Shown: positions 1 to 6,050, numbered from the stretch's first letter. The stretch is 8,953 nt of DNA from Myxococcota bacterium (GCA_022710245.1 JAKLHH010000239.1:1-8953), one strand, 5' to 3'. Notes: generated by a model not told the origin, from the letters alone. Made by a program: numbers and translations.

Positions 1-395
1 AGCCGGTCGAGGAGGTTGCCCAGCGCGCCGCCCGCCACCAGCCCGAAGGCCACGTAGGCGAGGGTCTTCCAGCGCTCGGCCTTGCGCACCAGGGTCCAGA
101 CCAGGACCAGCGCGAGGATGCCGACCGCGACCAGGATGTAGCGCGCGCCGGGGACGTTGCGCAGGATGCCGAAGGCCGCGCCCGGGTTCTCGTGGTACTC
201 GAGCTCGAGGTAGTTGTCGATCAGCTTGATCGACGGCGTCGCCTTGCAGCAGGGGTAGACCCAGGCGATCGATGTGAGCTTCTCCTTGCAGGGCTCGGCG
301 CAGAGGCGCCCGCGCGCCCAGCTCTTGGTCAGCTGGTCGAGGGCGATCGAGGCCGCCGCGACGACCAGGATCAGGATCAGCGCGCGCCGGGTCAC
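1..395 (-). CDS. lspA: Lipoprotein signal peptidase (signal peptidase II), 3' end cut by window edge
   Basis: This inner-membrane aspartyl protease removes the signal peptide of prolipoproteins after the lipobox cysteine is diacylated. The visible 131 codons show a first membrane segment (about residues 5-20), the DQLTK motif (20-24), NPGAAF (70-75), a second hydrophobic segment (about 86-102) and [10 protein letters not shown] (122-131). Asp130 is the first catalytic Asp by family knowledge. The second catalytic Asp and last helix lie beyond the window. The start is GTG at 395-393; it overlaps the ileS stop as GTGA, so translation is probably coupled. That order, ileS then lspA, is common in proteobacteria. 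An oddity is a roughly 20-residue longer loop between DQLTK and NPGAAF compared with E. coli LspA, carrying Cys32, Cys36, Cys49 and Cys50. The family call is secure; the role of the loop is unknown. Confidence 0.95.
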   Translation of the reverse strand, partial: MTRRALILILVVAAASIALDQLTKSWARGRLCAEPCKEKLTSIAWVYPCCKATPSIKLIDNYLELEYHENPGAAFGILRNVPGARYILVAVGILALVLVWTLVRKAERWKTLAYVAFGLVAGGALGNLLDR

Positions 396-3172
396 GCGCG
401 CACCTGGCCCTCGATCTGATCGAGCGCGCGGCTGCAGCGCGGACAGAGCTCGGGGCCGCGGCGGTCGCCACTCCCCGCGGAGCGCTTCCAGCAGCGCGGG
501 CACTTCACGCCGCCCGCCTCGCGCACCTCGGCGGAGGGCTCGGCCGCGTCGGCGCCGAGCTCGACGGTGGAGACGATGAAGAGGTCGGCGAGGTTGGAGT
601 CGCCGTAGCCGGCCGCGAGCGCCCGATCCGCCCCCGAGAGGTGGAGCACCACGTGCGCGTCGAGCGGGTGGTGCTTCTGCGCGCGGAAGGGCTCGAGCTG
701 CTTGAGCACCAGGTCACGCACGCGGATCAGGCCGGCCACCTGCTCGGCGAGCTCGTCGTCGGTCTCGCGGAGCTCGGGCAGCCGCGCCAGGTGCACGCTC
801 TCCTCCTTGCCCGGCCAGGCCGGCAGGTGGGACCAGATGTCCTCGGCGGTGAAGCTGAGCACCGGCGCCGAGAGCGTGGCCAGCGCGCGCGCGATCTCGA
901 AGAGCACCGCCTGCGTCGCGCGCCGCTCCGGGGAGCCGGCGGGCTCGCAGTAGAGGCGGTCCTTCACCACGTCGAGGTAGAAGGCGCTCATGTCGACGGT
1001 GCAGAACTCGATCAGCTGCCGGTAGACCTGGTGGAACTCGTAGTCCTCGTAGGCCTGCCGGCAGCGGCGCGTCAGGCGCGCGACGCGGTCGAGCGCCCAG
1101 CGGTCGAGGAGCGTCTCCGGCCGTGGGGTCCGGGCGGGGGGCTTGAAGTCGGCGAGGTTGCCGAGGAGGAAGCGGCAGGTGTTGCGCACCTTGCGGTAGC
1201 CGTCGCCGAGCTGCTCGAGGATCCCCTCGGAGAAGGGCATGTCGTTGCGGTAGTCGACGTAGGCCGACCAGAGCCGGAAGAGCTCGGCGCCGCGCGTCTT
1301 GATCACCTTCTCGGGCGGGATGAAGTTCTTCAGGCTCTTCGAGTACGGGTGGCCGTGCTCGTCGCTGACGAAGCCGTGCGTCAGCACCGTGCGGTAGGGC
1401 GCCTTGCCGCGCGTCGCGACGCCGGTCAGCAGCGCCGAGTGGAACCAGCCGCGGTGCTGGTCCGAGCCCTCGAGGTAGAGGTCGATCGGCCAGAGGTCCG
1501 GGTCCTTCTCGCAGACCGCCGCCCAGCTGACGCCCGACTCGAACCAGACGTCGACGATGTCCTTCTCCTTCTCGAAGCGGGTGCCGCCGCAGCCCGGGCA
1601 CTTGAGCCCCGGGGGCGCGAGCTCCGCCGCCTCGCGGCTGAACCAGGCGTCCGAGCCCTCGCGCGCGAAGAGCTCGGCGACGTGCTCGATCAGCTCGGGG
1701 GTGGCGAGCGGCTCCTTGCAGCCCGAGCAGTAGAGCGCCGGGATCGGCACGCCCCAGAGGCGCTGGCGCGAGAGGCACCAGTCGGGCCGGTTCTCGATCA
1801 TGCCGTGGATGCGATCGTGGCCCCACTCGGGCACCCAGCGCGTCTCGTCGACGGCGGCGAGCGCGCGCTGGCGGAAGCCGTCGTGGTCGAGCCGCACGAA
1901 CCACTGCTGGGTGGCGCGGAAGATGACCGGCTTCTTGCAGCGCCAGCAGTGCGGGTAGGAGTGGGAGACCTTGTCGCCGCGCTTGTTGAGGAGCGCGCCG
2001 CGGCGCTCGAGCTCGGCGACGATGGCCGGGTTGGCGTCGAAGACGAGCTGCCCCTGCCACTCGGGGACCTCGGCGGTGAAGCGGCCGGCGTCGTCGACGG
2101 GCGCGTAGATGTCGAGCTTGTAGGTTCGCCCGGTGCCGTAGTCCTCCTCGCCGTGGCCAGGCGCCGTGTGCACGCAGCCGGTGCCCGCGTCGAGGGTGAC
2201 GTAGCTCGCGAAGACGACCAGCGAGCGACGGTCGATGAACGGGTGCTGGCACCAGGTCCCGTCGGCGACGGCCGTGTCGAGCTCGCAGATCACCTTCGGC
2301 TCGCCGAGGTTGCAGGCCTTGGCCACCGCGCCGACCAGGTCCTTCGCCATGATCAGCGCCTCGCCGTCGTGCTCCACGGCGACGTAGGTGAGCCCCGGGT
2401 TGAGCGCGACGGCGAGGTTCGCCGGCAGCGTCCAGGGGGTGGTGGTCCAGATGACGAAGGAGACCTTGCGACCAGCCAGCGCCGGGCAGAGCGCCGCCGG
2501 GTCGCCGAGGTAGGGGAACTTCACGTAGATCGAGTCGGAGGCGTGCTCGTGGTACTCGACCTCCGCCTCGGCGAGCGCGGTGCGGCAGGAGGCGCACCAG
2601 TGCACCGGCTTCTTCCCCTTGTAGAGGAAGCCGCCGCGGGCGAGCTGTCCGAGCTCGCGGGCGATGGTCGCCTCGTACTCGCGGTCGAGGGTGAGGTAGG
2701 GCTGGTCCCAGAGCCCGAGGACGCCGAGGCGCTCGAACTCGGCCCGCTGCACGCCGACGAAGCGGAGCGCGTACTCGCGGCAGATCTTGCGGATCTCCAG
2801 CGTGGAGAGGTTGGCTTTCTTCGGCCCGAGGTCGCGGTCGACCTGCAGCTCGATCGGCAGGCCGTGGCAGTCCCAGCCCGGGCGGTAGATCGAGCGGTAG
2901 CCGGCCATGGTGCGGTACTTGACGATGATGTCCTTCAGCACCTTGTTGAGGATGTGGCCGTAGTGGATGCTGCCGTTCGCGTAGGGCGGCCCGTCGTGGA
3001 GCACGAAGAGCGGGCGCCCCCTGGTCGCCTCGCGGATGCGGTCGTAGAGCTTCAGCTCGCCCCAGCGCGCGAGGAGCTCTGGCTCGCGCTGGCCCATGTT
3101 CCCGCGCATCGGGAAGTCGGTCTGGGGGAGGTTGAGGGTGGCCTTGAAGTCCGCTCGCGGTTGCTCTTGCAC
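392..3172 (-). CDS. ileS: Isoleucyl-tRNA synthetase, class I, with C-terminal zinc finger
   Basis: This cytoplasmic enzyme charges tRNA-Ile with isoleucine using ATP and hydrolyses mischarged Val-tRNA. With the GTG start at 3172 the protein has 926 residues, close to E. coli IleS, and begins just before the family-typical sequence [17 protein letters not shown]. The HIGH-type motif is HYGH (70-73). The CP1 editing domain shows TTPWTLPAN (244-252) and [11 protein letters not shown] (335-345). The tRNA/active-site strand [10 protein letters not shown] is at 568-577. The KMSKS loop reads PYSKS (609-613), keeping the second lysine but not the first. CPRC...CPRC (Cys891, 894, 910, 913) forms the C-terminal zinc finger. 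The frame is open 48 bases further up to a TTG at 3220, but that would add an Arg/Pro-rich stretch absent from E. coli IleS. A GGAGG sits 5 bases before the GTG instead. The stop overlaps lspA. Confidence 0.97.
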   Translation of the reverse strand: MQEQPRADFKATLNLPQTDFPMRGNMGQREPELLARWGELKLYDRIREATRGRPLFVLHDGPPYANGSIHYGHILNKVLKDIIVKYRTMAGYRSIYRPGWDCHGLPIELQVDRDLGPKKANLSTLEIRKICREYALRFVGVQRAEFERLGVLGLWDQPYLTLDREYEATIARELGQLARGGFLYKGKKPVHWCASCRTALAEAEVEYHEHASDSIYVKFPYLGDPAALCPALAGRKVSFVIWTTTPWTLPANLAVALNPGLTYVAVEHDGEALIMAKDLVGAVAKACNLGEPKVICELDTAVADGTWCQHPFIDRRSLVVFASYVTLDAGTGCVHTAPGHGEEDYGTGRTYKLDIYAPVDDAGRFTAEVPEWQGQLVFDANPAIVAELERRGALLNKRGDKVSHSYPHCWRCKKPVIFRATQQWFVRLDHDGFRQRALAAVDETRWVPEWGHDRIHGMIENRPDWCLSRQRLWGVPIPALYCSGCKEPLATPELIEHVAELFAREGSDAWFSREAAELAPPGLKCPGCGGTRFEKEKDIVDVWFESGVSWAAVCEKDPDLWPIDLYLEGSDQHRGWFHSALLTGVATRGKAPYRTVLTHGFVSDEHGHPYSKSLKNFIPPEKVIKTRGAELFRLWSAYVDYRNDMPFSEGILEQLGDGYRKVRNTCRFLLGNLADFKPPARTPRPETLLDRWALDRVARLTRRCRQAYEDYEFHQVYRQLIEFCTVDMSAFYLDVVKDRLYCEPAGSPERRATQAVLFEIARALATLSAPVLSFTAEDIWSHLPAWPGKEESVHLARLPELRETDDELAEQVAGLIRVRDLVLKQLEPFRAQKHHPLDAHVVLHLSGADRALAAGYGDSNLADLFIVSTVELGADAAEPSAEVREAGGVKCPRCWKRSAGSGDRRGPELCPRCSRALDQIEGQVRA

Positions 3173-3177
3173 GACAG

Positions 3178-3182
3178 CCTCC
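3178..3182 (-). promoter_or_regulatory. Shine-Dalgarno that fixes the ileS start
   Basis: The minus strand reads GGAGG, then CTGTC, then GTG (3172-3170), a textbook 5-base spacing. The upstream in-frame TTG at 3220 has no comparable site. This favours the shorter 926-residue IleS over the 942-residue reading. Confidence 0.75.
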
Positions 3183-3313
3183 AGGGGCCGTGGCCGCGGC
3201 GGCCGCCTCCGCGTCTGCAACCGGACACCGGGAGACCGGGCCTCAGTGCGTGAGTGCGCCCGAGGGGCGCGAGAAGGCGCGCCGGCCCCGCAGCGACGCA
3301 GGCCCGGGGCCTC

Positions 3314-3341
3314 AACCTATCAGAACTGGCTCGGCTGTCAA
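3314..3341 (-). promoter_or_regulatory. Probable sigma70-type promoter of ileS-lspA
   Basis: On the minus strand a perfect TTGACA (3341-3336) is followed after 16 bases by TAGGTT (3319-3314). The latter is preceded by TG plus one base, an extended -10 arrangement. Transcription would begin near 3307, giving a leader of about 135 bases to the GTG start. The -35 is perfect and the -10 is only a partial match (T, A and final T), so the call rests on the combination and its position directly upstream of ileS. Confidence 0.55.
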
Positions 3342-3360
3342 CGCGGCGCTCCTGGCGCTC

Positions 3361-3393
3361 CTCCCTCCCTCCCTCCCTCCCTCCCTCCCTCCC
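3361..3393. repeat. (CTCC)8 microsatellite, G-quadruplex motif on the minus strand
   Basis: Eight uninterrupted CTCC units plus one C. On the minus strand this is GGGA repeated, that is eight runs of three G separated by single A, which fits the strongest class of G-quadruplex motif (short one-base loops). It lies about 20 bases upstream of the ileS -35 hexamer, on the ileS sense strand. Tetranucleotide tracts like this are also prone to slippage. Confidence 0.9.
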
Positions 3394-3449
3394 GGCCGCT
3401 CCTCCCGCCCTGCGGGCCCGCGGCGGGGGCCGGTTGCGCCCTCACCTGG

Positions 3450-3489
3450 GAACCGCTGGGGACCGCCGGGGACCGCCGGGGACCGGCGC
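3450..3489. repeat. 10-bp tandem repeat, about four units
   Basis: Two exact and two degenerate tandem copies of a 10-base unit, GGACCGCCGG. The exact copies are at 3460-3479; the flanking copies read GAACCGCTGG and GGACCGGCGC. The period of ten bases would place each copy on the same face of the helix. It sits 40-80 bases upstream of the lipoprotein gene. No function can be assigned. Confidence 0.8.
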
Positions 3490-3530
3490 CGCTTGCCAGG
3501 GCGCCTCCGCGCTCGTTAAGCTGATCGGTG

Positions 3531-4052
3531 ATGCGTCTCCCTCGCCTGCTGCCGGTCTTGCTCGCTGGCCTCGCGGCCTGCAGCGGCGGCGTGATCGAGG
3601 ATGGGGGCAGCACGGGCGATGGCCCGCGCAAGCTGGATCACTCCCGGGTGGATCTCCCGAAGACCGTGGATCAGCCGCACGCCGGCGCCGACCTCCCCAT
3701 CACCCCCGGCGAGGCCTGCCTCTACGGCGCCTGCGGACCGAACCTCATCTGCATGGCCAACCAGTGCCTGAAGATGTGCATCCAGCCGATGTCGGGCTGC
3801 AACGACAAGGTCACCGAGTGCGGCACGAACCACGCCTGCATGTTCGCCTCGTCGTTCACCGACGCCTGCTACCCGGCGACGGCCCAGGCCGGGCAGCCGT
3901 GTGATCTGTCGAAGGCGCTCTACTGCGTCGGTGGCGCGCTCTGCGTGAAGGTCGGGACCAACACGCCGAAGTGCCTCAAGCTGTGCAAGTACGGGTGCGG
4001 CTCGGCGCCATGTCAGAAGACCAGCAACGGGTGCGAGGTCTGCATCGAGTAG
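3531..4052 (+). CDS. Cysteine-rich secreted lipoprotein of unknown function
   Basis: The ATG at 3531 gives 173 residues. Residues 1-16 form a lipoprotein signal peptide (two Arg, then a Leu/Ala/Val core) ending in the lipobox LAAC, so Cys17 would be lipidated by Lgt and processed by LspA. Ser follows at +2, which in E. coli rules suggests the outer membrane. Residues 18-60 are a flexible Asp/Gly/Pro spacer. The rest (63-171) holds 18 cysteines, an even number suited to nine disulfides. Two parts look duplicated: Cys68-Cys83 (ending CLKMC) and Cys132-Cys152 (ending CLKLC). Proteins of this layout are common in Myxococcota, but I recognise no named family. The in-frame GTG directly before (3528) is an alternative start; no strong Shine-Dalgarno is visible. 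The gene converges on the deaminase gene. Confidence 0.8.
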   Translation: MRLPRLLPVLLAGLAACSGGVIEDGGSTGDGPRKLDHSRVDLPKTVDQPHAGADLPITPGEACLYGACGPNLICMANQCLKMCIQPMSGCNDKVTECGTNHACMFASSFTDACYPATAQAGQPCDLSKALYCVGGALCVKVGTNTPKCLKLCKYGCGSAPCQKTSNGCEVCIE

Positions 4053-4098
4053 CGGGCCGTCAGTGGCGGCGGCAGGAGCAGCCGGAGGGTGGCGGCCC

Positions 4099-4611
4099 TC
4101 AGCCCTCGGGTGTGGCCGCGGGCGTAGGCGCCAGCGGCGAGGTGGTGGTCCAGGACGGCAGCGCGCCCTCGACCCGGCGGAGCTCGATCCCGAGCTGGCC
4201 CGCCACGTCGAAGATCCGCTCGTCCCGGTAGAACTCGCCGTAGTAGATGGCGCCGATCCCCGCGTTCGCGATCAGCTTGAAGCAGCTCCAGCAGGGGCTG
4301 GCCGTGATGTAGATCGCGGCCCCCGCGATGTTCACCCCGTTTCGGGCCGCCTGCACCAGCGCGTTCGCCTCGGCGTGGATGGTGGCCACGCAGTGGCCGT
4401 TCTCCATCAGGTGGCCCGCCTCGTCGCAGTGGGGCATGCCGCGGATGGAGCCGTTGTAGCCCGTCGAGAGGATGGTGCGGTCGCGGACGATCACGGCGCC
4501 GACGTGCTTGCGGTCACAGGTGGAGCGGCTCGCCACCACCTGCGCGATGCTCATGAAGTACACATCCCAGGACAGCCGGTTCTCGCTCGGCCGGTTCTCG
4601 ATCTCGCTCAT
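4099..4611 (-). CDS. Deoxycytidylate (dCMP) deaminase family protein
   Basis: A cytoplasmic zinc enzyme expected to convert dCMP to dUMP, the substrate of thymidylate synthase. In 170 residues it shows KHVGAVIVRD (35-44), STGYNG (49-54), HAEANA (79-84) and SPCWSC (105-110). His79, Cys107 and Cys110 would bind the catalytic zinc and Glu81 would shuttle the proton. Cys32, Cys62, His73 and Cys74 may bind a second, structural zinc, as known for phage T4-type dCMP deaminases. The residues around the motif match the dCMP deaminase/ComEB group better than tRNA or cytidine deaminases. The C-terminal 20 residues are Pro/Thr/Ala rich and probably disordered. I chose ATG 4611 because the family homology begins soon after. 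An upstream ATG at 4665 lies inside a repeated element and would add 18 unrelated residues. The 46-base gap to the converging lipoprotein gene has no clear terminator. Confidence 0.92.
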   Translation of the reverse strand: MSEIENRPSENRLSWDVYFMSIAQVVASRSTCDRKHVGAVIVRDRTILSTGYNGSIRGMPHCDEAGHLMENGHCVATIHAEANALVQAARNGVNIAGAAIYITASPCWSCFKLIANAGIGAIYYGEFYRDERIFDVAGQLGIELRRVEGALPSWTTTSPLAPTPAATPEG

Positions 4612-4617
4612 CCCTGG

Positions 4618-4647
4618 CTGATACCCGATGAGGCCGGCGGCTGTCCA
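4618..4647 (-). promoter_or_regulatory. Possible promoter of the dCMP deaminase gene
   Basis: On the minus strand TGGACA (4647-4642) and TATCAG (4623-4618) are separated by 18 bases. The -10 hexamer ends 6 bases before ATG 4611, so transcription could begin at or next to the start codon, giving a leaderless or nearly leaderless mRNA. The hexamers are imperfect and the spacing slightly long. Confidence 0.3.
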
Positions 4648-4656
4648 CCCCGGAGA

Positions 4657-4778
4657 GCCCCCCATCGGAGCGGCGCCGCCCGGGCGTGCACCCCGCAGGG
4701 TGCCGCGGGCGTAGCTGCCGCGCCCCCCATCGGAGCGGCGCCGCCCGGGTGTGCACCCCGCAGGGTGTAGCTGCCGCG
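4657..4778. repeat. Imperfect tandem duplication with hairpins upstream of dCMP deaminase
   Basis: A 46-base segment at 4657-4702 recurs at 4722-4767 with a single difference (C4685 versus T4750). A further 12 bases, GTAGCTGCCGCG, follow both copies (4711-4722 and 4767-4778), with 9 bases missing in the second. Each unit contains the 10-bp palindrome GCGGCGCCGC (4670-4679 and 4735-4744). Each also has a hairpin with a 6-bp stem and CGCA loop (GCACCC/GGGTGC at 4688-4703; in the second copy, 4753-4768, the base pair is G-T). It is non-coding by position, between the terminator at 4798-4828 and the deaminase start. Confidence 0.9.
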
Positions 4779-4797
4779 ACCCTCCCCAAATAGACGA

Positions 4798-4828
4798 ACG
4801 CCCCTTCTCGCCGAGGCGAGCGGGGCGT
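4798..4828 (-). terminator. Intrinsic-type terminator of the lysine-rich protein gene
   Basis: A near-perfect stem: ACGCCCC and CTCGCC pair with GGCGAG and GGGGCGT around a two-base tip, giving 13 base pairs with a small TT/C bulge. On the minus strand it lies 45 bases after the stop codon of the 4873-5166 gene and is followed by TCGTCTATTTGG, a modest T-rich tail. The strong stem and position support termination; the weak T tract lowers certainty. Confidence 0.75.
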
Positions 4829-4872
4829 CCGTACTGTTCTGGCTTCGTAAGAGCTAGAGCTCGAGCAGACGA

Positions 4873-5166
4873 TTACTCGTCCTTCGGGGCGTCCTTCTTG
4901 ACCTTCTTGCCACCCTTCTTCGGGGCGACCTTCTTGGCCTTGCCCTTGGCCGGCTTCTCGTCGTCGAGAGCCGTCAGGCCCGTGCTCTCCTCCTTCTTCG
5001 GGGCCTTCTTCACCTTCTTCTTGGTGTCCTTCTTCGGGGCCTTCTTGGTGTCGGTGTCGCCAGCGGCGTCGTCGTCCTTCTTGGCCTTCTTCGGGGCGGC
5101 CATGACGATCGGGGCGGCGGTGAAGGCGAAGGCGGCGGTGATCATGGACGCGATAAGCTTCTTCAT
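4873..5166 (-). CDS. Small exported lysine-rich protein, function unknown
   Basis: This gene encodes 97 residues. Residues 1-23 form a Sec signal peptide: MKK, then a hydrophobic core, then VMA, with likely cleavage before AP. The mature 74 residues contain 27 Lys, 14 acidic residues, no Arg, no Cys, no His and no aromatic residue, so it should be disordered and strongly basic. APKK-type blocks recur, and at DNA level the 13-mer CCTTCTTCGGGGC appears exactly four times (4914, 4992, 5028, 5085). AGGAG at 5178-5174 lies 7 bases before the ATG, and a hairpin terminator follows, so this is a real single-gene unit. The composition resembles histone H1-like or AlgP-like tails, but the signal peptide argues for a role outside the cytoplasm. 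Binding to an anionic polymer such as LPS, extracellular DNA or polysaccharide is speculation. I recognise no family. Confidence 0.82.
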   Translation of the reverse strand: MKKLIASMITAAFAFTAAPIVMAAPKKAKKDDDAAGDTDTKKAPKKDTKKKVKKAPKKEESTGLTALDDEKPAKGKAKKVAPKKGGKKVKKDAPKDE

Positions 5167-5173
5167 TGTCGTT

Positions 5174-5178
5174 CTCCT
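5174..5178 (-). promoter_or_regulatory. Ribosome binding site of the lysine-rich protein gene
   Basis: AGGAG on the minus strand lies 7 bases before ATG 5166-5164. It confirms both the start and that this low-complexity frame is translated. Confidence 0.75.
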
Positions 5179-5607
5179 GTTCTGCGGTTCACTTCACGGG
5201 GTCAATCTCAACTCGAGGCCAACGCTAACTAACTGCTCGGTTCGTGATTCCGTGATTTAGCTGTTGGACGTGCAGGTCGGGCCGTTATTCATTCGTTCGA
5301 GCGCCACCCGCTGCATCCGACCCAACATGGCGTGGCACAATACAGGAAAAGAAACCGCGAGGAAAACAAAATCGAGCGGCGCGCGCGCCACAACGCTCCC
5401 GTCGCTTGACTCGGTCGGCTCGACCGACCCTCCGCTCATTTGCTCCGGATCAGAGCCACATGCCGCCGAAGGCGCGAGGCGCCAGGGCAGGGGCACTTCG
5501 CGGCTCGCACTGTAAAAACCGATAGTTGTGGCCATGCCGCAAGTGTCGGTCGCCGCAGCTTCGCCCGACCGCCCTCTGCGCTGGGCGGCGCCGCGACAAA
5601 TACTCCA
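5179..5607. other. Gene-free stretch between the lysine-rich gene and the ArsR operon
   Basis: I see no credible gene here. The frames that cross it lack a Shine-Dalgarno, codon bias or a recognisable family. The stretch is less G+C rich than the rest, with an A-rich patch at about 5338-5372 (its complement is T-rich). It has a short inverted repeat GGTCGG/CCGACC with a 5-base loop (5413-5429) and an adjacent near-repeat CGTGATTCCGTGATT around 5240-5256. Promoter elements for the lysine-rich gene should be here, but none stands out. Confidence 0.5.
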
Positions 5608-5636
5608 TTGACACTGGCGGAGTTTGCGGCTACCAG
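5608..5636 (+). promoter_or_regulatory. Probable promoter of the ArsR-molybdoenzyme operon
   Basis: A perfect TTGACA (5608-5613) and TACCAG (5631-5636) are separated by exactly 17 bases. Transcription would begin around 5643, about 14 bases before the ATG. The -10 matches the consensus at only T1, A2 and A5, which would suit a weak or regulated promoter. Confidence 0.5.
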
Positions 5637-5638
5637 TG
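5612..5638 (+). promoter_or_regulatory. Inverted repeat spanning the -35/-10 spacer, candidate operator
   Basis: CACTGG (5612-5617) and CCAGTG (5633-5638) form a perfect 6-bp inverted repeat with 15 bases between. It begins at the last bases of the -35 hexamer and ends just past the -10. The pentamer TGACA also flanks it on both sides (5609-5613 and 5637-5641). A regulator bound here would block RNA polymerase. Confidence 0.45.
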
Positions 5639-5646
5639 ACATAGAG

Positions 5647-5658
5647 ATATCGCGATAT
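5647..5658 (+). promoter_or_regulatory. Perfect 12-bp palindrome ATATCGCGATAT over the start codon, candidate ArsR operator
   Basis: The sequence is fully self-complementary and its last two bases are the AT of the ArsR start codon. ArsR-family repressors bind A/T-containing palindromes near their own promoters, so autoregulation is a reasonable inference. The site is downstream of the predicted transcription start. In such G+C-rich DNA an A/T-ended palindrome is conspicuous. Confidence 0.45.
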
Positions 5659-6001
5659 GCAGACTCCAATACACCGCACCGAGTCATCTCCCAGCGCCTC
5701 GACGCCCTCGCTGCTGACGACCGAGCCAGGTCGGGCGGAGCACATTGCCGCGCTGCTCCGGGCGCTCGCCCACCCGATCCGGATCCGCATCATCGCCATC
5801 CTCTGCGAGAGCGAGGCGAACGTCAGCGAGCTGGCCGAGCGGCTGGGCGCCAAGCAGGCGATCGTCTCCCAGCAACTGCAGATCCTGCGCACCCACCGGC
5901 TGGTCTCCGTCGCGCGAGAGAACGGCTTCGCCGTCTATCGCCTGGCGGAGCAGCAGCTCCGTCAGCTCGTGCGCTGCATGGAGGGCTGCTCGATCCGCTA
6001 G
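5657..6001 (+). CDS. ArsR/SmtB-family winged-helix transcriptional regulator
   Basis: A 114-residue cytoplasmic DNA-binding protein. After a Ser/Thr/Pro-rich N-terminus (1-25) comes the family core: LLRALAHPIRIRIIAIL (33-49), NVSELAERLGAKQAIVSQQLQILR (55-78, helix-turn-helix) and the wing LVSVARENGFAVYRL (82-96). The ELCVCDL metal site of classic ArsR is absent; here the position reads EANVSEL. Three cysteines remain, Cys50 and a C-terminal Cys107-x3-Cys111, which might sense metal, arsenite or reactive sulfur. No good Shine-Dalgarno is visible and the leader seems short. The gene is 49 bases upstream of the molybdoenzyme gene on the same strand, so it is probably the local regulator of that operon. 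Family assignment is firm; the inducer is unknown. Confidence 0.9.
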   Translation: MQTPIHRTESSPSASTPSLLTTEPGRAEHIAALLRALAHPIRIRIIAILCESEANVSELAERLGAKQAIVSQQLQILRTHRLVSVARENGFAVYRLAEQQLRQLVRCMEGCSIR

Positions 6002-6033
6002 GGCGGGCGAGCAGCCGACGACCGACGACGGTG

Positions 6034-6039
6034 AAGGAG
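6034..6039 (+). promoter_or_regulatory. Ribosome binding site of the molybdoenzyme gene
   Basis: AAGGAG lies 11 bases before ATG 6051, a slightly long but usable spacing. It supports this start, which also places the Tat motif at residues 4-9. Confidence 0.6.
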
Positions 6040-6050
6040 CAAGCGAACCG

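Larger units (their letters stand above)
3173..3530. other. Divergent intergenic region between ileS and the lipoprotein gene
   Basis: These 358 bases hold the ileS leader and promoter, the CTCC tract, a G+C-rich hairpin-prone stretch around 3400-3440, and the 10-bp repeats. For the plus-strand lipoprotein gene only a weak promoter candidate is visible: TTGCCA at 3493-3498 with a poor -10 around 3516-3521. No gene is seen; open frames here are compositional shadows of the G+C-rich sequence. Confidence 0.6.

Noticed and set aside
3173..3220. N-terminal extension of IleS to a TTG start
   Set aside because: The extra 16 residues are Arg/Pro-rich and unlike the E. coli IleS N-terminus; a well-spaced GGAGG points to the GTG at 3172.
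641..3253. 870-codon open frame on the plus strand opposite ileS
   Set aside because: It is fully antisense to a confidently identified ileS. Its translation is Val/Leu/Arg/Ala/Glu-rich with no domain, as expected for the complement of G+C-biased codons.
4085..4100. Stem GAGGGT/GCCCTC between the convergent lipoprotein and deaminase genes as a shared terminator
   Set aside because: Only five pairs plus a wobble, it overlaps the end of the deaminase gene, and no T tract follows on either strand.
4612..4665. N-terminal extension of the dCMP deaminase to ATG 4665
   Set aside because: This ATG lies in the duplicated element (the second copy has the same ATG at 4730), has no Shine-Dalgarno, and the added residues are not part of the family.
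5413..5429. GGTCGG/CCGACC hairpin as a terminator or small RNA
   Set aside because: The stem is six pairs with no T run after it, and no promoter is convincingly placed to produce a small RNA.
5264..5515. 83-codon plus-strand frame in the gene-free stretch
   Set aside because: No ribosome binding site, no domain, and composition like random translation. It cannot be excluded absolutely but is not supported.
5257..5892. 211-codon minus-strand frame across the intergenic region and the ArsR gene
   Set aside because: It overlaps the ArsR gene antisense, has no Shine-Dalgarno, and its sequence matches no family I can recognise.
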